A stretch of 64,000 bases of DNA from Thermocrinis minervae (GTDB lineage Bacteria; Aquificota; Aquificia; Aquificales; Aquificaceae): positions 1,144,750-1,208,749 of the forward strand of contig NZ_LT670846.1 in NCBI RefSeq assembly GCF_900142435.1, in the 5' to 3' direction. A model generated the notes under the pieces. The model was given only the letters and a program-made list of their open reading frames with translations, was not told the origin of the DNA and made no database searches. The translations under genes were made by a program, and so were the position numbers. Positions 36,715-45,372 of this stretch are shown one piece after another. Numbering within the stretch: position 1 is the stretch's first letter; every line of letters starts with the position of its first letter.

Positions 36715-37643
36715 TGGACCTATCTGTAGAGCTCTTTGGTGTGAGGTTCAAGAATCCCGTTTGGGTGGCATCGGGTACCTTTGGGTACGGACTTGAGGCC
36801 ATGGAGATATATGACATATCCCAGCTTGGAGCTGTAGTTACCAAAGGCATATCACTAAAGCCAAGAGAAGGCAATCCACCGGAGAGGATAGCAGAGACGC
36901 CTTGCGGTATGCTCAACTCCATTGGTCTGCAAAATCCTGGCGTAGAGGGCTTCCTGAAGAAGATATACCCACACATAGAGAAGGTGAACACCCACTTTAT
37001 AGTCAACGTATTCGGAGAAACAGAAGAAGAGTACCTAGAAGTATGCCTAGCATTAGAATCCGCACATAAGGTAGTGGCCTACGAACTGAATGTCTCATGC
37101 CCTAACGTAAAAAAGGGTGGCATGCTCTTCGGACATGACAAGGCAGTCCTAGGTAGACTCATAGACAGGATAAAGTCACACGTTAAAAAGCCTGTTTTGG
37201 TAAAGCTTTCTCCCAACGTGGATAACATAAAGGAGTACGCAAGAGTATGCCTAGAAAACGGTGCGGATGGCCTCGTAGCCATAAATACCCTAGTGGGTAT
37301 GAAGATAGATATAAAGGCTCAAAGGCCAGAGCTTTCTACATACAAGGGTGGTCTTTCTGGACCTGCCATACTTCCCATAGCCGTCAGGATGGTGTGGGAG
37401 GTTTACGAAGAAGTAGGATCTTACATACCCGTGATAGGTGTGGGTGGTATATACGATACAGATTCGGCATTGCAACACATCCTTGCGGGTGCCAGCGCTG
37501 TGCAGGTAGGAACAGCTAACTTCTTTGATCCAACAGCTCCACTCAAGATAATAAAAGGGATAGAGGAATACTTGAAGGAGAGGTCCTTAGAGAGCTTTAC
37601 CAAGCTCGTGGGCAGAGCTCATGGCTTAAGAGTAACCCCATGA
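36714..37643 (+). CDS. pyrD: Dihydroorotate dehydrogenase, class 1B type
   Basis: It oxidises dihydroorotate to orotate in pyrimidine synthesis, using FMN. The 309-residue TIM barrel has [28 protein letters not shown], and the active-site cysteine of [11 protein letters not shown] (class 1 enzymes use Cys as base). [19 protein letters not shown] follows. Class 1B enzymes pair with PyrK, which passes electrons to NAD; pyrK is not seen here. It sits between trpE and a glycosyltransferase with overlapping codons on both sides. Confidence 0.93.
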   Translation: MDLSVELFGVRFKNPVWVASGTFGYGLEAMEIYDISQLGAVVTKGISLKPREGNPPERIAETPCGMLNSIGLQNPGVEGFLKKIYPHIEKVNTHFIVNVFGETEEEYLEVCLALESAHKVVAYELNVSCPNVKKGGMLFGHDKAVLGRLIDRIKSHVKKPVLVKLSPNVDNIKEYARVCLENGADGLVAINTLVGMKIDIKAQRPELSTYKGGLSGPAILPIAVRMVWEVYEEVGSYIPVIGVGGIYDTDSALQHILAGASAVQVGTANFFDPTAPLKIIKGIEEYLKERSLESFTKLVGRAHGLRVTP

Positions 37644-38425
37644 AGGTTTCTGTGATAGTCACTACATACAACAACCCAGACTACCTTATGAGGGTTTTGG
37701 AGAGTCTTGCTTACCAAAAGGTACTTCCCTACGAAGTGATCGTAGCAGATGATGGCTCCACTGAGGATACAGCTTTGGCTGTTAGGGACTTTTCAAGAAG
37801 GGCTCCCTTTGTGGTCAAGCATGTCTGGCACGATGATCTTGGTTTTAGGGCGGCGAAGATAAGGAACGAAGGAATAAAGGTATCAGAAGGGGATTACATA
37901 ATAGTCTTGGACGGTGACTGTGTAGTAAACAAACACTTTGTAGAGGATCACATGAAGTTAGCACAAAAGGGTTTCTTTGTCCAAGGTAAGAGGGTGCTAC
38001 TGTCAAAAGAACTTTCAAGTACCTTTACGTACCGTCAGGCCAACTCCCTTACCTTCCTATTAAAACACCTGAAACATATCACGAATGCACACCACATATT
38101 CCATCTTCCCATCCTTCCTGCCTTTTCAAACAAAAACCTCAAGGGTATAAAAAGCTGTAACATGTCCTTCTGGAGGGAGGATCTTATAGCTGTTAACGGC
38201 TTTAACGAAGAGTTTGTCGGCTGGGGAAGAGAAGACAGCGAGCTAGCAGTAAGGCTGTTTAAGTACGGACTCAAGAAGAAGGTCCATCCCTTCATGGCCG
38301 TATGCTTTCACCTTTGGCATCCAGAGAACTCAAGGGAAAGCCTAAGCAGAAACGACGAGCTTTTAAGGATGGCTATACAGTCTGAAGAGTATGTCTGCAA
38401 AAAAGGCATAGTCAAGCTGCCTTAA
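37640..38425 (+). CDS. Family 2 glycosyltransferase
   Basis: This 261-residue soluble GT2 has [36 protein letters not shown] and the metal-binding VLDGDCVV (DGD in place of DxD). Its C-terminal segment [14 protein letters not shown] resembles the galactosyltransferase-like domain. The ATG overlaps the pyrD stop (ATGA). I infer that it adds a sugar in the glycoconjugate pathway encoded by the next three genes, but donor and acceptor cannot be read. Confidence 0.88.
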   Translation: MKVSVIVTTYNNPDYLMRVLESLAYQKVLPYEVIVADDGSTEDTALAVRDFSRRAPFVVKHVWHDDLGFRAAKIRNEGIKVSEGDYIIVLDGDCVVNKHFVEDHMKLAQKGFFVQGKRVLLSKELSSTFTYRQANSLTFLLKHLKHITNAHHIFHLPILPAFSNKNLKGIKSCNMSFWREDLIAVNGFNEEFVGWGREDSELAVRLFKYGLKKKVHPFMAVCFHLWHPENSRESLSRNDELLRMAIQSEEYVCKKGIVKLP

Positions 38426-38464
38426 CAAAAGCTTAACCTTTCACCTCTATTCTCTATCCTTAGG

Positions 38465-39175
38465 ATGGAAGTTTTAGTAGAACTCCATGACGTTTGTCCT
38501 TTTTACTTTGAGGAACTTGTAAGAGCCTTTAAACTTCTAGAGTCTTCTAACGTAAAGAAGTTTTCTCTGCTTGTAATACCCAACTTCCTAGAAAAGTATC
38601 CCATATGCAGCCATGAAAGATTCTTAAGGGCCATAAAGGATCTAAAACAGGAGGTAGTTTTGCACGGTTACACGCATAGCTCCAGGATAAGGTTTAGGGA
38701 CCTTCCCTTTACATACAGGGAAGGAGAGTTTGGAGGGCTATCCTACGAAGAAACGTACCAAAGGATCTACATGGCTCTAGAGCTTTTGGATGCCTGCAGC
38801 ATAAAAAGCAAAACTTTCGTACCACCTGCGTGGATTTCAAACCCACACATTGAGAACATACTTAGAGACCTCGGTCTCAGGTTCCTTGGACTTAGAAACC
38901 GTATAGTAGACCTTCAGAAAGCCATCGGCCTGCCTTCTCCCTCTCTCACTTTTTCCAACAGACCCATCCTATCTTACTTGAGCCTTAAGCTTATGCCTGG
39001 ACTTTTGAACTTGACGAAGAACTACAGGCTTTTGCGCCTTGCCATACACATGAAAGACATGAGAGACAAAAGAAAGGTAGCCATGTGGCGCTTAATACTT
39101 AGGAGGTTAAAAAACAGGAGGTTTGTAAGCTATGAGGAAACGTTTGGCTCGTGCGGACTTGCACCTTCATTCTAA
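38465..39175 (+). CDS. DUF2334 polysaccharide-deacetylase-like protein
   Basis: This 236-residue protein fits the DUF2334 branch of the NodB/CE4 deacetylase fold. The acidic position is in LVELHDVCPF, the metal-binding HxxxH in VVLHGYTHSS, and there is a later FVPPAWISN loop. An N- or O-deacetylase acting on a glycolipid or polysaccharide intermediate is inferred from its place among glycosyltransferases. No signal peptide is visible, so it would act in the cytosol. It overlaps the next gene by 44 bases. Confidence 0.75.
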   Translation: MEVLVELHDVCPFYFEELVRAFKLLESSNVKKFSLLVIPNFLEKYPICSHERFLRAIKDLKQEVVLHGYTHSSRIRFRDLPFTYREGEFGGLSYEETYQRIYMALELLDACSIKSKTFVPPAWISNPHIENILRDLGLRFLGLRNRIVDLQKAIGLPSPSLTFSNRPILSYLSLKLMPGLLNLTKNYRLLRLAIHMKDMRDKRKVAMWRLILRRLKNRRFVSYEETFGSCGLAPSF

Positions 39176-41375
39176 GGCTTCCAACCTGCCAGGTGGGTGG
39201 TTTAGCGCCCTCATCAACTGCCCAGAGAGCTACGCAGAACCTAAGGAGATTTACAACAGACTAAAGCAAAGGGGAATGACCTTCGTGACCATAACGGACC
39301 ATAACACTATAGATGGTGTCCTTGAAATAGCACACCTGCCTGACGTGTTCATAAGTTGTGAGTACACAGTAAGCTTCCCAGAGGACAAGTCAAAGGTACA
39401 CATCCTGGTGTACGGCATAGACGAATACACGCACAGGGAACTCCTCGAGCTCAGGAACAATGTGTACGAGTTTGTTAAATATCTAAAAGAAAAGCACATA
39501 GCCCACAGTCTGGCTCACCCCCTGTACAGCGTGCAAGAGACTAAGATCACCCCAGAGCTTGTGGAGAAGTTTATACTCCTTTTTGACAACTGGGAGATAG
39601 TAAACGGAACCAGAGGAGACTACTCACAAAGGTACGAAGAGTGGATAGCTAAAACTTACGATGGCTGGCACAAGATCTGGCACCTTGCTGAAAAGCACAA
39701 GATAGAACCACTCAGAATAAGACCCAACATAGCCTTCACGGCGGGTTCTGACGACCACGGCGGTATGGACGTGGGAAGAACATACACGGCATGCCCAGCT
39801 GACACAGTTGAAGAGTTCCTAAACTGTCTTAGGGAAGGTAAGACAGAGGTTTATACACAACCCCTTGGTGAAGAAAGGCTCCTGAACATGACCCTGCGCG
39901 TCTTTTACATGCACATAAGGGATCGCATACCCAAGGAAGAAAGTGAGCTAAAGAATATATTAGATCAAGTTTTTTACGTATCTAACAACCCTCTCGTGGA
40001 GCTGCTGCTTAGTAGTACTTTCAAGGTGGATAGAAGCCTCTTGCTGAAGGAGATAATAAAACGTCTACCCTTTATGGTAGTCCATAGACTTGTAAAAGAG
40101 CCCAGCCTTACCAACCTGGGAGCCCTGGTAGCAGCCATTGGCCTGCAAACCTTCTATGGCAGCTTGGTATACATGAGGAAGGAAGAAGAAAGTAACATGC
40201 AGTCAATATCCAGCCTTATGGGATTTACAACTGAGCAGAGCAGAAGATTGGCTTATATAACAGACACTTACTTTGAGATAAACGGTGTAGCAAGAACAGC
40301 TAGGATAGTTAGAGACCTATCCATCAAACATGGCCTCCCCGTGGACGTTATCACTGTGCATGACAAGCCTGGTAAGGAAGAAAACCTCATATTTCTAAAG
40401 TCCTACCTTGAGTTTCCGCTTCCCTACTACCAAGAGCTAAAGGTCAGGGTTCCCTCCTTTGTAGATGTACTTGACCTTCTTAAGAACTATAGCCACGTGC
40501 ACGTAGCTACTCCGTCAGCTTTAGGTATCCTTGCAACTATCTCTGCCAAGATCTTAGGCTTGAAGACCAGCACTACCTTCCACACGGATATACCATCATA
40601 CGTGGAGAAGTACACGGAGAGCCTATCTGCAGGTCAGAGGACATGGACACTGCTTACCATGTTTATGAATCTCTTTGACAAGGTGTATGTACCATCTGAA
40701 AAGTACAGAAGCATACTCGTGCAGAAGGGTGTAAAGGAAGAAAAGCTCAGACTCTTATACAGGGGAGTTGATAGAGGGCTCTTCAGCCCATCAAAGAAGA
40801 AACAGGACTACTGGAAAAGGAAGCTAGGAATAGAGGGCAAGGTAATACTTTACGTGGGCAGACTGGCGAAGGAGAAAAACTTAGACCTTCTGCTGCATGT
40901 GGCCAAGAAGCTATCAAACTACAACTTTGTATTGGTGGGCGACGGGCCGTACAAGGAACAAATTCTTAAGACAAAGCTCAGCAACGTACATCTAACCGGT
41001 TACCTGGTAGGTGAAGAGTTGGCCACAGCTTACGCCAGCTCTTACATCTTTGTGTTTCCTTCCCACACAGACACCTACGGACAGGTAGTCTTGGAAGCTC
41101 TGGCCTGCGGTCTTCCCGTTGTAGCCTTAAAAGGTTCCGCATCTTCCGAACATATACAGGACTACCACAACGGCTTGCTGGCTGAAGGGCCCGAGGACCT
41201 AGTGAAGAAGGTGGAGCTGCTTCTCATGAATGAAGACTTGAGAGATACCCTCTCTAGAGGAGCCCTCGAGTACATCAACAGTCTTGACTTAGAACAGACA
41301 TACCTGAGCTTTATAAACAGCATAATGGAGGATGAGCTCTATGAAAGTGTTGGCTGTAGCTCCCTACTTTCATAG
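39132..41375 (+). CDS. PHP-domain / GT4 glycosyltransferase fusion
   Basis: This 747-residue protein joins two enzymes. Residues 8-250 form a PHP metal hydrolase with ADLHLHSKA, TITDHNTIDG, AHSLAHPLY and AGSDDHGGMDVG, all ligand motifs intact. Residues ~375-735 form a GT4 transferase: YITDTYFEINGVARTA, TTFHTDIPSYV, YRGVDRGLFSP, ILYVGRLAKEKNLDLLL, and FPSHTDTYGQVVLEALACGLPVV. That last segment resembles lipid-directed enzymes such as SqdX and PimB types. About 120 residues between the domains are not assigned. A bifunctional phosphatase/transferase is inferred. Confidence 0.85.
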   Translation: MRKRLARADLHLHSKASNLPGGWFSALINCPESYAEPKEIYNRLKQRGMTFVTITDHNTIDGVLEIAHLPDVFISCEYTVSFPEDKSKVHILVYGIDEYTHRELLELRNNVYEFVKYLKEKHIAHSLAHPLYSVQETKITPELVEKFILLFDNWEIVNGTRGDYSQRYEEWIAKTYDGWHKIWHLAEKHKIEPLRIRPNIAFTAGSDDHGGMDVGRTYTACPADTVEEFLNCLREGKTEVYTQPLGEERLLNMTLRVFYMHIRDRIPKEESELKNILDQVFYVSNNPLVELLLSSTFKVDRSLLLKEIIKRLPFMVVHRLVKEPSLTNLGALVAAIGLQTFYGSLVYMRKEEESNMQSISSLMGFTTEQSRRLAYITDTYFEINGVARTARIVRDLSIKHGLPVDVITVHDKPGKEENLIFLKSYLEFPLPYYQELKVRVPSFVDVLDLLKNYSHVHVATPSALGILATISAKILGLKTSTTFHTDIPSYVEKYTESLSAGQRTWTLLTMFMNLFDKVYVPSEKYRSILVQKGVKEEKLRLLYRGVDRGLFSPSKKKQDYWKRKLGIEGKVILYVGRLAKEKNLDLLLHVAKKLSNYNFVLVGDGPYKEQILKTKLSNVHLTGYLVGEELATAYASSYIFVFPSHTDTYGQVVLEALACGLPVVALKGSASSEHIQDYHNGLLAEGPEDLVKKVELLLMNEDLRDTLSRGALEYINSLDLEQTYLSFINSIMEDELYESVGCSSLLS

Positions 41376-42453
41376 AAAAAGTGGCGGCATAAGAAGGTAC
41401 ATCCTAAGAAGGATAAAACAACTCAAAGACATACAGCAGGTACTTGTCATACCAGGAAAGCAAAAGAGGGTTTACCATATGGACCATGTCAAAGTGTACG
41501 AAGTCCCCTCTTTTCCCATACCACTGACAGGAGGCTACAGGTTTTTCAACAACCTAAAAGACGTAAAGGAGGTAATAAGCTTAGAAGAGCCGGATATAGT
41601 AGAGTTGCATGGAACCTACCTCATAGCTCCGTACATAGTTGGAGAAGGTTACAGGCTTGTCATCTTCTACCACTCAGACGCCGAGAAGGAGCTAAAGCTC
41701 TTATACATGCCTCAGATAATAAGAAACAAGCTTATGAAGTCTGTGATAAATGCCCTCAAGTGTGCCGACGCTGTCTTGGTACCAAGCCAGAAGTACCTAA
41801 ACATACTAAAGGAATGGGGTGTTGAAAAAGTTCACCTTGTACCTTTAGGTGTTGACTGTGATACCTTCTCACCTTCTGCCAGAGACCCATACTTTGATAA
41901 GCTCTTAGGGGTAGACCCACACAGGACCATAAAGCTCCTCTACGTAGGAAGGCTCTCTAAGGACAAGAACATAGATACTCTACTTGAACTTTTAGACTTC
42001 TTAAACCCAAGACTCTTTTCCATGGTGGTAGTAGGAGCCGGGCCCCTTAGCTCCACGATCGAGAAGGAACAAAAAAGGAGGACAAACCTCTTCTATATGG
42101 GTCACATAAGCTCAGAGGAAGAGCTGGCCAAAATATACGCAAGCTGTGATATCTTTGTAAGTGCTTCCGAGTACGAGACCTTTTGCTTTTCCTTCGTGGA
42201 AGCACAGGCCAGCGGTCTTATAGTGTGTGCCTTCGACCTTAACTTAGAGACTCAACTCATCAAAGAGACCCTTTCCAGAGACTTTACAGCCCAAGGACTT
42301 GCCCATACCGTTTACAGAGCAGCTGATCTTCTCTCGCCAGGTTTGAGAGGATACCTTCACATAAAAACAAAAGAGCTCTTCCGTTGGGAAAAGAGCTTTT
42401 CAAAGCTCCTAGAAGTGTACGAAGTATTAACAGGATTACGCCAAAATTTATAA
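41341..42453 (+). CDS. Family 4 glycosyltransferase
   Basis: This ~370-residue GT-B enzyme begins MKVLAVAPYFHRKSGGIRRY. It has VELHGTYLIAPYIV, VPLGVDCDTFSP, LLYVGRLSKDKNIDTLL, and an E-x7-E motif in SEYETFCFSFVEAQASG. It is the last gene of the pyrD-linked glycoconjugate group. ATG 41341 is used because GGAGG at 41328-41332 has good spacing; an in-frame ATG three codons earlier overlaps that site. The sugar is unknown. Confidence 0.9.
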   Translation: MKVLAVAPYFHRKSGGIRRYILRRIKQLKDIQQVLVIPGKQKRVYHMDHVKVYEVPSFPIPLTGGYRFFNNLKDVKEVISLEEPDIVELHGTYLIAPYIVGEGYRLVIFYHSDAEKELKLLYMPQIIRNKLMKSVINALKCADAVLVPSQKYLNILKEWGVEKVHLVPLGVDCDTFSPSARDPYFDKLLGVDPHRTIKLLYVGRLSKDKNIDTLLELLDFLNPRLFSMVVVGAGPLSSTIEKEQKRRTNLFYMGHISSEEELAKIYASCDIFVSASEYETFCFSFVEAQASGLIVCAFDLNLETQLIKETLSRDFTAQGLAHTVYRAADLLSPGLRGYLHIKTKELFRWEKSFSKLLEVYEVLTGLRQNL

Positions 42454-42570
42454 AAAAATACTTACTACTTATATGGTTATGTAGTAAACAGCTATTATAA
42501 ACCGTACTTATGCATTAATAACGAGAATTTAATTGACCTTAGGGCACCTGTGAATAGAATAATGAATGCT
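42454..42570 (+). promoter_or_regulatory. sox operon upstream region with inverted repeat and promoter
   Basis: This 117-base AT-rich gap holds a sigma-70-like promoter: TTGACC (42533-42538), 16 bases, then TAGAAT (42555-42560), 10 bases before the ATG at 42571. It is the only clear -35/-10 pair I could place. Further upstream, TTACTAC (42462-42468) and GTAGTAA (42481-42487) form a 7-base perfect inverted repeat spaced by 12 bases, a possible regulator site for sulfur control. Confidence 0.55.
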
Positions 42571-42978
42571 ATGAAGAGCCTGCTACTAAGCCTGCTTCTT
42601 TGCCTTTTTGCCTTTGCATCAAACTGGTACTCTGACGTTTCTAAAGGTATCGACATTGCAAAGAAGGAAAACAAACTAGTCCTCTTTTACGTGTACTCAA
42701 AGCATTGTCCTTACTGTAAGTACATGGAGGAGTTTGTCCTCTCAGATCCAGATGTGGATCAGAAATTAAGGGAATACGTAGTGGTGGCCGTAGACGTATC
42801 CTCAGACATGGGTCAGGAACTGGCAAAAAAGTACGGAGTAGTTGGTGTACCGTCTTTCATCTTCTACGACCCATCAAAGGATGTTATCATCTCCAAGAGG
42901 TTTGGTTCTATGTATAAAAGGGATTTTTTAAACATGCTTACTAATGTGTGCAAGCTCAGTCAGAAAAAAACCTGTTAG
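42571..42978 (+). CDS. soxW: Periplasmic thioredoxin-like protein (SoxW-like)
   Basis: The ~135-residue protein has a signal peptide (MKSLLLSLLLCLFAFAS) and a thioredoxin fold with active site SKHCPYCKYME and the cis-proline loop VVGVPSFIFYD. SoxW proteins keep the SoxYZ carrier or its partners reduced. This assignment rests on position directly before soxY and on export; a general periplasmic disulfide reductase is an alternative. ATG 42571 is chosen over GTG 42550 and ATG 42562 because the -10 hexamer covers those codons. Confidence 0.8.
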   Translation: MKSLLLSLLLCLFAFASNWYSDVSKGIDIAKKENKLVLFYVYSKHCPYCKYMEEFVLSDPDVDQKLREYVVVAVDVSSDMGQELAKKYGVVGVPSFIFYDPSKDVIISKRFGSMYKRDFLNMLTNVCKLSQKKTC

Positions 42979-42990
42979 GAGGTATAGAAA

Positions 42991-43443
42991 ATGGATAGGA
43001 GAAAGTTCCTGATGTTGTCAGCTTTAGGCGCTGGAATGCTTATGCTTTCACCCACGCTACTTGGTACCTCTTACGGTGCTGTGCCAGAGAAAGCACTAGA
43101 GGTGATAAAGGAAAAGGTGGGAGTACCTCTTGAGCAGATCAAGGAAAGCCCAGAGGTAACCCTCAAGGCACCCACCATAGCCGAAACTCCTACAGCCATC
43201 CCCATAGAGGTGGAGTCTACTATACCCGTTGAAAAGGTGGAAAAGCTCTGGATAATAGTGGATGGAAATCCAAACCCATGGATAGCTGACCTTACCTTTA
43301 CACCTCAGAGCGGAAGGGTGTGGTTTGCCACGAGGATAAAGATGGCCCAAAGCTCCAACGTAAGGGCCATACTCAAACTCAAAGACGGTTCTTATGTGAT
43401 GGCCGTCAAAGAGGTTAAGGTAACGGCCGGCGGTTGCGGATGA
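42991..43443 (+). CDS. soxY: Sulfur carrier subunit SoxY
   Basis: SoxY carries sulfur intermediates on a C-terminal cysteine while thiosulfate is oxidised. The 150-residue precursor has a Tat signal (MDRRKFLMLSALGAG), a linker rich in P, T and E, and a conserved core ending TAGGCG. Canonical SoxY ends GGCGG; this one stops one glycine short, but keeps the reactive cysteine. TTAGGAGGT at 42976-42984 serves as the ribosome site. It pairs with SoxZ, encoded next. Confidence 0.95.
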   Translation: MDRRKFLMLSALGAGMLMLSPTLLGTSYGAVPEKALEVIKEKVGVPLEQIKESPEVTLKAPTIAETPTAIPIEVESTIPVEKVEKLWIIVDGNPNPWIADLTFTPQSGRVWFATRIKMAQSSNVRAILKLKDGSYVMAVKEVKVTAGGCG

Positions 43444-43481
43444 CCTAAAAATTCCCAAAAATCCTATACAGGAGGTGTAAC

Positions 43482-43811
43482 ATGGAAATAGGTTTTGCAA
43501 TACTGCGCGTGCCAAAGGAAGCCAAGAAGGGAGAGGTGATAAAGGTACAGATGATCATCACACACCCCATGGAACCCGGGACTAGAAAAGACCCATCCAC
43601 TGGACAGATCATACCCGCCTACCACCTTACCAAGTTGAACCTCATCTATAACAACCAGCTTGTGTCTACTTTGCAGATGGGCGGCGCCATAAGCCAGAAC
43701 CCTTACATAGGGCTCCCCCTAAAGGTGGAAGAATCAGGAACCATCAAGATATCCTACGAGGACAACAAAGGAGGAAAGTGGGAAAAGAGCGTTGAGATAA
43801 AGGTAACATAG
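43482..43811 (+). CDS. soxZ: Sulfur carrier subunit SoxZ
   Basis: SoxZ is the partner of SoxY. It lacks a signal peptide and is exported through the SoxY Tat signal. The 109 residues follow the family pattern: KGEVIKVQMIITHPMEPGTRKD near the N-terminus, IPAYHLTKLNLIYN and a C-terminal KGGKWEKSVEIKV. AGGAGGTG at 43471-43478 precedes the ATG. Confidence 0.95.
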   Translation: MEIGFAILRVPKEAKKGEVIKVQMIITHPMEPGTRKDPSTGQIIPAYHLTKLNLIYNNQLVSTLQMGGAISQNPYIGLPLKVEESGTIKISYEDNKGGKWEKSVEIKVT

Positions 43812-43822
43812 GAGGGGATGAC

Positions 43823-44650
43823 ATGAAGAGGGTTTTTGTGGGGGGTGCCCTCATAGCTGGGGCCATCCTAATAGGTCTTTATTCCCTCTCCAAAGCTCAA
43901 GAGAAGGAACTCACTCCCGAGGAAGAGATAAGACTTGTCCAAGAAGCAAACAGAATGCTGGCCGAAGGCTTAAACCCAGCCGAATACTGGTACGAAACGG
44001 GAAAGGAGCTTTTCAAGAAGTACAAGCTTGACAAGTGTGACTTTGGTCTTGGGCCAGGTGTGGTGAAGGGAGCCCTTGCCCAGCTGCCAAGGTACTTTGA
44101 CGACGCTAAAAGGGTGATGGACTTAGAGACACGCTTAGCCTACTGCCTCGAGAAGTACGCAGGTATGAAAAAGGAAGACGTGGTTAAGTTTGCAAAACAA
44201 TGCTGGGGTAAGACTAACTGCTACTCTGAGTATGATGCCCTTGTTACCTACATCTCCATGGAGTCAAACGGTTACAAGGTGAACGTAAACTTAAAGGACC
44301 CAAGGGTGAAAGCTGAATACGAAAAGGGTAAAGCCCTTTTCTACGCAAGGAGAGGTCCCTGGGACTTTAACTGCGCCGTCTGTCACGCAGGACAAAAGGA
44401 ACAGAGGATAAGGGCAACAGCGCTCTGGAGTATAGACAGGGATGAGGCAAAACAGGTGGTTACCAAGTTCCCCATATACAGGGTGAGTTGGAATCAGGTC
44501 TTCCCCATGCACTACAGGTATGCTGAATGTTTAAGACAGATGAGATGGCCGGAGCTGGAACCTTTCTCAGAGTATGCTGTAGCCATGTCTACTTTCTTGT
44601 ACGGGTCTGCAAACGGGGCTGTCATAAAGATCCCTGGTATAGGCAGATGA
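43823..44650 (+). CDS. soxA: L-cysteine S-thiosulfotransferase subunit SoxA (monohaem)
   Basis: SoxA, with SoxX, oxidatively joins thiosulfate to the SoxY cysteine. The 275-residue precursor has a Sec signal (residues 1-25), one c-type haem site FNCAVCHAG, and the catalytic cysteine of RYAECLRQMRWPE. Some SoxA proteins carry a second haem; here the corresponding N-terminal region has only isolated cysteines (KCDFG, AYCLEK, QCWGKTNC). It is therefore the single-haem type. Confidence 0.94.
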   Translation: MKRVFVGGALIAGAILIGLYSLSKAQEKELTPEEEIRLVQEANRMLAEGLNPAEYWYETGKELFKKYKLDKCDFGLGPGVVKGALAQLPRYFDDAKRVMDLETRLAYCLEKYAGMKKEDVVKFAKQCWGKTNCYSEYDALVTYISMESNGYKVNVNLKDPRVKAEYEKGKALFYARRGPWDFNCAVCHAGQKEQRIRATALWSIDRDEAKQVVTKFPIYRVSWNQVFPMHYRYAECLRQMRWPELEPFSEYAVAMSTFLYGSANGAVIKIPGIGR

Positions 44651-44663
44651 GGGAGGTATAAAG

Positions 44664-45335
44664 ATGGACAGGAAAAAGGTAGCCATATCTCTTTGCGGGC
44701 TATTAATCTTCATGGGTGTAGTGTACTCCCAGCCTACAAAGGATGAGCAAGCCATGGTAGACCAAATCCTTCAAAGATCCTTTACTAAAGACCCAAGGAC
44801 AGAATGGAAGTTAAAGACAGACGAGAGCGGTTACATATGCAGCAAGTACCCAAGCAGAGAAAAGATGCCAGCCAAGGAGATACAGAAGGTCATGGAGTTG
44901 AACAAAAAGGCCATAAAATATCCGCAGCACGGCTTTATCATGGGAGACTGGAAGGAGGGGCAAAAGCTGGTTGAAACCTCAGCAGGCGGTAGGTTTGTTG
45001 GCTACGGCTTCTCGGACAAGCCCTTTGCGGCCCATGGAGGAAACTGTTACGCCTGCCATCTCATAGAGAAAGGAAAACCCGGTGGAACCCTTGGACCTGA
45101 GCTTACAGGTTATGGTAAGAGATTGGGAATCACGAAGGACAACGTGGACAAGATATACAAAGATCCAGAGCTCTTCAACAAGGTCAAGACGGTTTATGAG
45201 ATCATCTATGCCTCGTGGGCTTACTACCCATGCTCGGCCATGCCCAGGTTTGGCTACTGGGAGGTACTTTCGCCTGATGATATAGCCCATATAGTAGCCT
45301 TCCTGCTCCATCCAGAGTCTCCTGTCAACAAGTAA
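44664..45335 (+). CDS. soxX: Cytochrome c subunit SoxX
   Basis: SoxX is the electron-accepting cytochrome of the SoxAX complex. The 223-residue precursor has a signal peptide (residues 1-22), a haem site GNCYACHLIEKGKPGGTLGP, and a likely methionine axial ligand in PCSAMPRFGYW. The N-terminal ~100 residues before the haem make it larger than the small SoxX of Paracoccus. The order soxA-soxX differs from the common soxXYZA order. Confidence 0.94.
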   Translation: MDRKKVAISLCGLLIFMGVVYSQPTKDEQAMVDQILQRSFTKDPRTEWKLKTDESGYICSKYPSREKMPAKEIQKVMELNKKAIKYPQHGFIMGDWKEGQKLVETSAGGRFVGYGFSDKPFAAHGGNCYACHLIEKGKPGGTLGPELTGYGKRLGITKDNVDKIYKDPELFNKVKTVYEIIYASWAYYPCSAMPRFGYWEVLSPDDIAHIVAFLLHPESPVNK

Positions 45336-45372
45336 GAAGTGGCCCTTCCCCTTTTCATTAGGAGGTATAAGC

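Noticed and set aside
42550-42570. Upstream GTG or ATG starts for the SoxW-like protein
   Set aside because: They overlap the TAGAAT -10 hexamer and would put polar residues before the signal peptide.
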